Shown in pieces: positions 53,302 to 59,023 of a stretch of 59,023 nucleotides of DNA. A program made the translations under genes and the position numbers. How positions within the stretch are numbered: the stretch's first letter is position 1; every line of letters begins with the position of its first letter. Origin of the DNA: Algoriphagus sp. (GTDB lineage Bacteria; Bacteroidota; Bacteroidia; Cytophagales; Cyclobacteriaceae); assembly GCF_029254265.1 (NCBI RefSeq), contig NZ_JAQWXX010000026.1:1-59023 (forward strand). The letters run 5' to 3'. A model generated the notes under the pieces. The model was not told where the DNA came from. It ran no database searches and worked only from the letters and a program-made list of their open reading frames with translations.

Positions 53302-54738
53302 TTATGATACTATTCGGTATACTGGGAGTATTGAAGATTTATCATTGTTCTTACTATCCATCGATTTGTACTTTGCAGGGTACCATTTGAACATGGTGGC
53401 GTGGTAATACATGACTTCTGAATGTTCTAATTCAGGCGTAAAGGTCATTTCAATACCAGATTTCCATTTTCCATCATTAAAATTACCCTGCCATTTAATC
53501 GTACATTTTATTCCCATAGCTCCAAGGGTTTCTAATACTTTCTGGATAACTAAATCCCGTTGACTGAAAGGGAAGAATAATGCATCATGAATAGGACTAC
53601 TGATTACATCATTCATAATTTCTTCGTAGCATCTCATCATCACCCTAGATTCTTCCCTTTGCAAAAGGTGACTCATTACTCTATGATCTTTCTTTTTGAT
53701 TTCATCAACCACTTCCATTATTTGAGGTATTTTTTCAAAAACCTTTGAATAAATAGCGTATGTATGAGATTTAGAAGATTTGTCCATCAGAAGACTCCAG
53801 AATGCAGATTTAAATGCTTCTCTCGTTTGACTAAACTTGAAATTTTCCTTTCCATTCAGAAATTCAAATGCCTTACCCAATTCAGCCCATGTTTTAAACT
53901 CACTTGTGGTTTCAGTAAGTACTTTATTCTTTGCTATTAGTCTATCAATTACTATTTTACATAAGAAAATTGCTTGAGCATTCGCAATATCCAAGTCTCC
54001 TAAGTACTCACCATTAATCAAAACATCCTTTCTAATTGTCTTAGGTAAATTTGTGAAACTGTTGTAAATTCTTCCTGTACCAGCAAGAACCTGAAATTTA
54101 GACTCTTCAAAGAGAAGTAGATATTCAAAATGATTTCTGGATAACTTAAAGGTTTTCACTCTTGAAAAATCTAAACTTTGCATCCAAATAGTCATTTTTT
54201 CAGCAATATCAGAATCAAGGTGAAACTTAGTTTTTTGATAATCTTCAAGTTTTTCTAAGAATATTTGGTCATGTTGATTTAAATCCAAATCTTCTAAATC
54301 AAATAATTCGAATTGATGACCTGGAATTTCTAAGACCTTATACTCATAACTCAAATTCTTTTTTCTTGAGAATCTCTTTGACCTTTCAAGAAGACCTGCT
54401 TCTTCTAGTACCCTTGTAACCATCCTAGCCATGGTCATCTTAGATTTATCTTTAAGCTCATATGACCTATGATTAGTAATTTGAAACAAGGACTTATAAT
54501 CTAAGTAATGGAAACCAGTCAATGATTTATTCCAATACCTATTAGCTCTTAGGATTCGATCAATTACATAGATGTACTTGATGAAATGATATCTCAAATG
54601 AGATTCAATTTTCACATCATCATCAAAATAGTTAGACAAGACAGATTTAATCTTTTGTCTAATCAACTCATAGGGACCATTCAAATAGAATTTCTTCTTT
54701 TTGAAGGTCAAAGAAGGAAAATTAAGCTTTTTTACCAT
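53302..54738 (-). CDS. Putative family-A-like (single-subunit) polymerase of the mobile element
   Basis: This 478-residue protein is not obviously assignable, but three spaced motifs match the palm/fingers of family-A-type polymerases. Motif A is LGDLDIANAQAIFL (Asp 250, Gln 255), preceded by GRIYNSFTNLPKTIRKDVL. Motif B is TREAFKSAFWSLL (Arg 306 and Lys 310, the same R-x3-K spacing as in Pol I and T7 RNA polymerase). Motif C is SPIHDALFFP (His 384, Asp 385). A block LLQREESRVMMRC lies between B and C as in Pol I. About 200 N-terminal residues look winged-helix-like and there is no exonuclease domain. It may replicate or prime the element's DNA. It is far shorter than Pol I. The call rests on motifs only. 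Confidence 0.5.
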   Translation of the reverse strand: MVKKLNFPSLTFKKKKFYLNGPYELIRQKIKSVLSNYFDDDVKIESHLRYHFIKYIYVIDRILRANRYWNKSLTGFHYLDYKSLFQITNHRSYELKDKSKMTMARMVTRVLEEAGLLERSKRFSRKKNLSYEYKVLEIPGHQFELFDLEDLDLNQHDQIFLEKLEDYQKTKFHLDSDIAEKMTIWMQSLDFSRVKTFKLSRNHFEYLLLFEESKFQVLAGTGRIYNSFTNLPKTIRKDVLINGEYLGDLDIANAQAIFLCKIVIDRLIAKNKVLTETTSEFKTWAELGKAFEFLNGKENFKFSQTREAFKSAFWSLLMDKSSKSHTYAIYSKVFEKIPQIMEVVDEIKKKDHRVMSHLLQREESRVMMRCYEEIMNDVISSPIHDALFFPFSQRDLVIQKVLETLGAMGIKCTIKWQGNFNDGKWKSGIEMTFTPELEHSEVMYYHATMFKWYPAKYKSMDSKNNDKSSILPVYRIVS

Positions 54739-55272
54739 GAGATTGATAGTTTTGATTGAATAGCAAAAGAGGGAAAATAATAAAATGCATAGGTACTCGC
54801 ACCTATCATTGAAAAATCCCTTTTTTGAGCCTTTTGATATGTTTTTTTCAAGCTGAAATCACCTCTAAAACCATTGCTATACTCGCAAGCGTTTTTAGGT
54901 TTTTTACTAGCCACCATTAGAAATCGAAAGTCTATTTGCCTTTCTCTTTCTAGGGAATATTTCCCTTTTACTGCGGAGCCTAAACCATCTCGGCTTAGGG
55001 TCTCCAATCCCATTTTTTGTTTCATATATCAGTTATACATAAAAAGGGATAATTTGGTTTCACTCGGAAAAACAGAATATTATAATTCAATTAATATAAA
55101 AATATCATATTAATATGGTAAATATTTTCTTTTCCACTTATTCAAGAAAGTGCCATATTTAGCTAGAAACAGACTTTTAAAAAATTAGCTAATCACCTAT
55201 TATTAAATTAATATCATTTTCTACCCTCTAAAAAAAATTAAAAAAACTTCAAATTATTTTACTCCTAAGACA
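54739..55272. other. AT-rich region upstream of the polymerase-like gene, with inverted repeats
   Basis: It holds two perfect dyads: ATAGGT/ACCTAT (54789-54806) and AGGGAA-tat-TTCCCT (54952-54966). It is followed by very AT-rich DNA up to 55270. A minus-strand frame of 97 basic residues from 55025 to 54732 overlaps the polymerase-like gene start by seven bases and is the only candidate gene, with low support. The layout could suit an operator or a replication origin for the element, but nothing shows this directly. Confidence 0.45.
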
Positions 55273-55563
55273 TTAATTGAGCTTGAAGGCACGGAATTCA
55301 ACTCCAAAACTCTCTACAAAAAAATCTAGGTACCCCCAATCCTCAAGCTCAATAAAATTGGATTCATTTCTTTTTTTGGAATGAAGTGCAAGAAAGAAAT
55401 CGTTATCATTTCCGTACCACCAAATCTCTTTATCCACCATGTCGATCATTGTAATTAATTCAGCACTTCTTCTAACCAATTGATCACATTGGAAATTCTT
55501 TCCTTCAACAAGGAAAAATTCTTCTCTTGATTCAAGTTCAATTTTGAAAGCTGATTTTTCCAT
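55273..55563 (-). CDS. Small hypothetical protein of the mobile element
   Basis: This frame from the ATG at 55563 gives a 96-residue soluble acidic protein (MEKSAFKIELESREEFFLVE), ending GVEFRAFKLN. It is rich in Phe, Glu and Trp and shows no signal peptide or known motif. An ATG at 55587 adds eight residues. The function is unknown. It lies on the minus strand between the resolvase gene and the polymerase-like gene. Confidence 0.5.
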   Translation of the reverse strand: MEKSAFKIELESREEFFLVEGKNFQCDQLVRRSAELITMIDMVDKEIWWYGNDNDFFLALHSKKRNESNFIELEDWGYLDFFVESFGVEFRAFKLN

Positions 55564-55587
55564 ATCTTTAAAATTTCTATGGTTCAA

Positions 55588-55995
55588 CGGATAGGTGAAG
55601 AAAATTGCTAAAATTTAATTTTTAAATCAAAAAAATATTTTGATCTAATCCATTGATATTCAATTAAAAAAGTTAAAAATGGTAATAGTGAAAATTTTCT
55701 AGAAAAATTTTTTTCAAAAAACCAATTCATGCATGCCTGCGTGGGTCTAGAAGACCTCCCCGAATCCCCCCCTAGGCAACGGGAAGATACGTACTGGGTA
55801 GGGAGTAGATATATTATACAATGTTTTTTAGTTCACAACCGATGCTTGACTACCCTCAATGTGCATACTACTTTTTGAAACCTCACCAAAATTTAGTCCT
55901 CTATTGGAATGTAAAATCTAAAAGTTTTACGGTGTACTGAGGTAAGGAAGGACTAAATATTAAATGATTCAACAAGGTCAAATCAATAGACATTC
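55588..55995. other. Gene-free region with GC-rich block and large inverted repeat
   Basis: The first 140 bases are extremely AT-rich. A GC-rich block follows at about 55735-55805. It contains the dyad GGTCT-aga-AGACC (55744-55756) and a run of seven C (55766-55772), which stands out from its surroundings. A nested inverted repeat lies at 55891-55958. I see no protein-coding frame. A structured RNA, a recombination site or a replication site are all possible. Confidence 0.5.
55891..55958. repeat. Nested inverted repeat
   Basis: The outer arms ATTTAGTCCT (55891-55900) and AGGACTAAAT (55949-55958) are perfect complements. The inner arms GTAAAA (55911-55916) and TTTTAC (55925-55930) form a second stem. 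There is no T-run, so a simple terminator is unlikely. Confidence 0.6.
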
Positions 55996-56598
55996 TTATG
56001 TATTCAATCCAAGCTTTTTAACTTTCGTGACAGTGTTAATGTGCACTCCAGCAAGTTTAGCCGCCTCTTTTGCTTTGTATCCCTTTTTCAAATAATCCAG
56101 AACCTGTTTGCTTTGTGGTTTGGACAAAAAGTCAAGAATTGTTTCTTTTGCACCCAGTTTACGACCTCTATATTTGCCTTTTAGCTTTGCAATCGCAATC
56201 CCAGCTTGTTGATTTTCCTTGGATTGCAATCTACCCATCTCTCCAACGGTACCCAAGATTGATATCATAAGCTTAGTTATACTGTTCTCCTTTCCATCAG
56301 CATCAATAGTTCGAATACCCTGATTGATGAAAAATATTGGTATTCGCTTCTCAGTGAAAAAGTGGATGGTATTTAGGATGTCTCTAAGATTTCGTCCAAG
56401 CCTATCAATTTCCCACACGTGCAATTCTTTAAGAACTCCATGATTTATATATTTTAGAATTTCACCTCCACCATTTCTGTCAAAAAATGGAATGGCTCCA
56501 CTACATTTATCCTCCAGGACAAGGTCAAAGTTTGTATCTGTTTTCTGCCTGTCAAGATTTTGGTCAATGGACGAAACACGGGTGTAAAGGATTTTCAT
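55996..56598 (-). CDS. Small serine recombinase (resolvase/invertase type)
   Basis: This is a 200-residue Tn3/Hin-type recombinase. The catalytic Ser (S9) lies in LYTRVSSIDQNLDRQ, the arginine block is WEIDRLGRNLRDIL, and MISILGTVGEMGRLQSKENQ leads to the long E-helix. It ends with a small DNA-binding helix-turn-helix (KGYKAKEAAKLAGVHINTVTK). Such enzymes resolve or invert DNA at nearby sites. Dyads and direct repeats just upstream of its start (56601-56722) look like its binding sites. It is the second serine recombinase of the element. Confidence 0.93.
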   Translation of the reverse strand: MKILYTRVSSIDQNLDRQKTDTNFDLVLEDKCSGAIPFFDRNGGGEILKYINHGVLKELHVWEIDRLGRNLRDILNTIHFFTEKRIPIFFINQGIRTIDADGKENSITKLMISILGTVGEMGRLQSKENQQAGIAIAKLKGKYRGRKLGAKETILDFLSKPQSKQVLDYLKKGYKAKEAAKLAGVHINTVTKVKKLGLNT

Positions 56599-56903
56599 AT
56601 TATCACAATTTTAAATTACATATACATATACTCTATTTTTGTGATAAATGTTTCATTTTTAGACAATTACCTCCCTGAAAAAGGGCTAAAAAAAATCACA
56701 TCCAAGGGTATACTCTATTTTTAGAATAACTTTAAAAAATTGATTTTCGCCACCGAGAATTCTTTAGAAGGATTAACAACCCTTTCTTCACCACTAAACT
56801 CCTAGATTTCTTGGAGAAAAAACCTTTTGAAACTCATTTCCTATTTGATAGTAAAAAACCGTACCTCTATATTAAAATTAGTAAACCAATTTAATTCTAA
56901 TAA
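56599..56903. other. Divergent intergenic region between recombinase and cargo genes
   Basis: The 305 bases contain the res-like repeats listed separately. The right half (56723-56903) is AT-rich and shows no gene. TATTTTTG at 56634-56641 matches the TAnnTTTG promoter box on the plus strand, but its -33 partner is unclear. Confidence 0.45.
56601..56722. promoter_or_regulatory. Res-like repeat region upstream of the small recombinase
   Basis: The inverted pair TATCACAA (56601-56608) and TTGTGATA (56639-56646) starts two bases before the recombinase ATG. TATACTCTATTTTT occurs twice, at 56627-56640 and 56709-56722, and a half-site AATCACA lies between. Such clustered short sites beside a resolvase gene suggest its recombination or autoregulation site. 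The divergent cargo promoter is probably also near here. Confidence 0.5.
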
Positions 56904-58637
56904 ATGACCAGAAACTACGACTCCTTTTCAATGGGACTCATTTTATGTTTTGAAGATGCTTTTCCAAATGAAAAAATGCTAGCAGCAGAAGAATACCTAG
57001 CTGAAATAAGCACAGAATTTTTGATCAAAGCATCTTCATTTTTATTGACTTACAATGTAAATCGGGAAAAATTAGAAGACCCAAAATCATTCCTTGATAT
57101 TTTCTTTTCAGAAGAGAATAATGCATTCAAAGAAAATATTCTACAGCATATGATTGAAATGAGAAAAAGGGCTAGAAAACCTGTAGGTGTTTTTCATGAA
57201 TACTCTGGACTAAGGGTAATAGAAATTGCATTAGGCGCTGTGAGAATTGAAGGTGCTTATGATAACGGCAAATTAGAGAGGGATTTATTTAAATCCTTAT
57301 TAGTCCTGAATACAGAGTTTTCAAATAGACAGATGAAAGCAATTGAAACTACCAATGACATTGATCAGAAGATTAGAATTCAGATATTAACATTCACAGC
57401 ACATTATGCGGTTTTTGATAAATCAAATTATAAACTTGAAAAAATCTGGATGGCTCAAGTTATAAAGGCTTTTCTATTTTTTGAATTTCTAGAGTCATAC
57501 GAGAACACAAAACCATTACTGAATGAATTTTGCAAATACTATGAGGTAAAGGATTGGAGAGAATACCTAGAGAGCCTGTTACCGATAACTCAAAATGTAA
57601 TAAATAGGGCAGTGGAAGGGAACACAGACCTAATTGTTTCTAAAGATGATTCCTATGACAAAAATGTAAAGTTTTTAGAAAAACTAATTGTCACACCTTA
57701 TGATTCAACAAATGAAAGTGACTTTTTGACATTAAGGTCTAAACCAATTTTAAAAACTAGCGAAGGGAAATATCGTATCATATTTGACATCTTTGCTACT
57801 GAATTGATTTTCAAAGGATTGTACTTTAAGCTAAGGGAGATAAATGACTTATTAGAAAAGAACAGAATTCCAGATTTAAAGGGGATGTATGGACTGGAGT
57901 TTTCAGAAAAGATTTTATTGTATAAATCAATTGAATCAATTTATCCTAAGGCTATTCAATACTCTGGAAAACAAATTGATGACATGGGGATTAATTCTGC
58001 ACCTGACTACTATTTAAGAATAGGAAATAAAGTTCTGTTATTTGAATCAAAAGACTTTTTAATTCGTGCAGACAAAAAGTTCTCGTTTGACTATAATGTT
58101 TATGATGAAGAATTTGGTAAAACTCTTGACTTTGAAGAGAAAGCCAATGGTAGTTTAAAAAATGGAGCCGTTTTGCAATTAATTAAAAATGTTACTCGAG
58201 TACTAAGAAAGGATTTTCCTTTTGATAAGGGGATAAATCAGAAAGAGGTTAAAGTTTATCCGATTCTTGTTCTTCATGATCTCCAATATGAAGTTTTAGG
58301 CTTCAAAGATTTTGTAGACCAGTGGTATAATCAAGAACTGTTAATTTTGAAAGAGGAAGGGTTTAATGTGAATAGAATTCAACCTCTTACAATTGTTAAT
58401 ATTGATTCGTTGCTTTTATATCAAAAAGTACTTGAAACAACAAAGCCTCTATCAGATTTTATAGATGATTTCCATAGATTTAATATGAGTAAGATTCATT
58501 CAGAGGATGATTTCTATAGGAAAATGAGACCATTTGGATATTTTTTAGAGGAGCAAATTAGAATAAAAGGAATAGGTAAGAAACCAGATATTTTTTCAAA
58601 AATCGTTGACCAAATTTTAACAACTTCTGCTTCTTAA
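56904..58637 (+). CDS. Predicted PD-(D/E)XK nuclease-fold cargo protein
   Basis: This 577-residue protein has no signal peptide or membrane segment. The N-terminal 300 residues are mostly helical and unrecognised. The C-terminal part carries a PD-(D/E)XK-like core: Pro 367-Asp 368 in SAPDYYLRIG, then Glu 381-x-Lys 383 in VLLFESKDFLI. A helix with Gln 425 and Lys 428 (AVLQLIKNV) follows, as in nuclease folds with a QxxxY/QxK helix. These residues support metal-dependent DNA cleavage but are motif-level evidence only. It is the first gene of an operon with an 88-residue Cys protein and a truncated third gene, inside a mobile element. A defence or anti-invader role is plausible. Confidence 0.55.
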   Translation: MTRNYDSFSMGLILCFEDAFPNEKMLAAEEYLAEISTEFLIKASSFLLTYNVNREKLEDPKSFLDIFFSEENNAFKENILQHMIEMRKRARKPVGVFHEYSGLRVIEIALGAVRIEGAYDNGKLERDLFKSLLVLNTEFSNRQMKAIETTNDIDQKIRIQILTFTAHYAVFDKSNYKLEKIWMAQVIKAFLFFEFLESYENTKPLLNEFCKYYEVKDWREYLESLLPITQNVINRAVEGNTDLIVSKDDSYDKNVKFLEKLIVTPYDSTNESDFLTLRSKPILKTSEGKYRIIFDIFATELIFKGLYFKLREINDLLEKNRIPDLKGMYGLEFSEKILLYKSIESIYPKAIQYSGKQIDDMGINSAPDYYLRIGNKVLLFESKDFLIRADKKFSFDYNVYDEEFGKTLDFEEKANGSLKNGAVLQLIKNVTRVLRKDFPFDKGINQKEVKVYPILVLHDLQYEVLGFKDFVDQWYNQELLILKEEGFNVNRIQPLTIVNIDSLLLYQKVLETTKPLSDFIDDFHRFNMSKIHSEDDFYRKMRPFGYFLEEQIRIKGIGKKPDIFSKIVDQILTTSAS

Positions 58638-58645
58638 TTCTTTAC

Positions 58646-58912
58646 ATGATTTTTAATCCTATAACAAAGTCACTCTTCACCGATTCAGGCGACCTAATCA
58701 AAAAACTGGATTGTCCGTTTCAGATTAAATGGTCCTCATTAGCTGCAAGCAAAGACGGAAAAAAAAGTAGAGTCTGTAGCGTTTGTGATCATTCGATTGT
58801 TGACACTTCTAAACTCACTGAACAAGAATTACTCAATATCATTAAAAAAAAACCTGATGCTTGCCTAAAGGTTGATCTAAATCAAGAGAATATTAGAATT
58901 ACCAACGAATGA
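58646..58912 (+). CDS. Small four-cysteine protein, possible zinc-binding
   Basis: This is an 88-residue protein with Cys at 23, 44, 47 and 73, including CSVCDHSIVDTSKLTEQE. The pattern 'CxxC..(I/V)(V/I)D(T/F)S..(T/S)..E' resembles a short Bacteroidota domain that occurs at the start of many small proteins of unknown role. It begins nine bases after the nuclease gene stop and overlaps the next ATG (ATGA), so all three genes are probably co-translated. Confidence 0.6.
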   Translation: MIFNPITKSLFTDSGDLIKKLDCPFQIKWSSLAASKDGKKSRVCSVCDHSIVDTSKLTEQELLNIIKKKPDACLKVDLNQENIRITNE

Positions 58913-59023
58913 GAAAAAACATGATATCAATCAAAGATGAATTCACTGACTCTGGATTGCGAATTATTTATACGGCAAGAGATTCTAAAGAAATCAGGAA
59001 AGCATTTCAGTTAGGTTTTTATC
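58909..59023 (+). CDS. Third cargo gene, cut off by the window end
   Basis: The ATG at 58909 overlaps the stop of the four-cysteine gene (ATGA). The frame is open to the last base, with 38 residues visible (MRKNMISIKDEFTDSGLRII, then YTARDSKEIRKAFQLGFY). No family can be named from this fragment. Its coupling shows that the cargo operon continues past the window. Confidence 0.6.
   Translation, partial: MRKNMISIKDEFTDSGLRIIYTARDSKEIRKAFQLGFY

Noticed and set aside
53302..54738. Idea that the polymerase-like gene is a reverse transcriptase or retron
   Set aside because: No YxDD motif or RT blocks are visible; the HDA and R-x3-K motifs fit family-A-type enzymes better.
54732..55025. 97-codon basic frame ahead of the polymerase-like gene
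   Set aside because: No family resemblance, it lies over two perfect inverted repeats, and it overlaps the next gene by seven bases; kept only as a weak possibility in the region entry.
1..59023. CRISPR arrays, rRNA genes and insertion sequences
   Set aside because: I saw no regularly spaced repeats, no rRNA-like sequence and no transposase gene with terminal repeats in the window.

Overview
The window looks like a piece of a Bacteroidota chromosome, most likely order Cytophagales (Cyclobacteriaceae / Algoriphagus-like). The reasons are the moderately AT-rich sequence, a PorU/PorV-type pair of the type IX secretion (T9SS) sorting machinery, a BlaI/M56 pair, a PadR/PspC pair, a DUF2027-Smr protein, a DUF2490 outer-membrane protein, a CtlX-type hydrolase, and a tRNA promoter matching the Bacteroidetes consensus (TTTG, 20-base spacer, TAnnTTTG). 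The genus is an inference from gene content, not a database result.

Layout. 1-2150 is a decaying stretch: a damaged DUF1080 (sugar hydrolase-like) gene, an esterase destroyed by three nonsense codons and frameshifts, and about 550 bases with no readable gene. 2.15-25 kb is ordinary chromosomal content: DUF2490 barrel, S9 dipeptidyl peptidase, metallophosphoesterase plus glycosyltransferase, the BlaI/M56 sensor pair with twin operators, a GH63-like glucosidase with rnhB, a minus-strand cluster tsaD-smpB-(inactive NlpC/P60)-HNH, a divergent tamB-like gene whose start codon touches that of tsaD, and a photolyase / DUF2027-Smr / helical-protein cluster. 25-33 kb holds a cystathionine gamma-synthase-type enzyme and the PorV-like/PorU-like pair. 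33-42 kb holds PadR/PspC, a beta-CASP hydrolase, a lipoprotein, and an ECF sigma operon with a membrane-anchored partner, two paralogous outer-membrane proteins and a DUF4097 protein. 42-50.4 kb holds a ferredoxin reductase, purB, ctlX, a secreted propeller-like protein, a nonsense-mutated small gene and an isoquinoline 1-oxidoreductase-like molybdoenzyme pair.

From about 50.7 kb to the window end lies what looks like an integrated mobile element. It begins at tRNA-Asn with a large serine recombinase whose reading frame runs antisense into the tRNA gene. It continues with a small accessory ORF, hypothetical proteins, a protein that appears to carry the three motifs of a divergent family-A-like (single-subunit) polymerase palm, a second small serine resolvase with a res-like repeat region, and a divergently transcribed cargo operon led by a predicted PD-(D/E)XK nuclease. 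The element's far end is outside the window.

The items most worth a second look are: (1) the polymerase-like gene at 53302-54738; (2) the nuclease-led cargo operon at 56904-59023, a candidate defence locus; (3) three copies of an ATGA-to-ATGA intergenic cassette at 33303-33398, 36806-36947 and 36944-37041, which ends exactly on the start codon of a downstream gene and can keep translation coupled; and (4) the integrase/tRNA junction.
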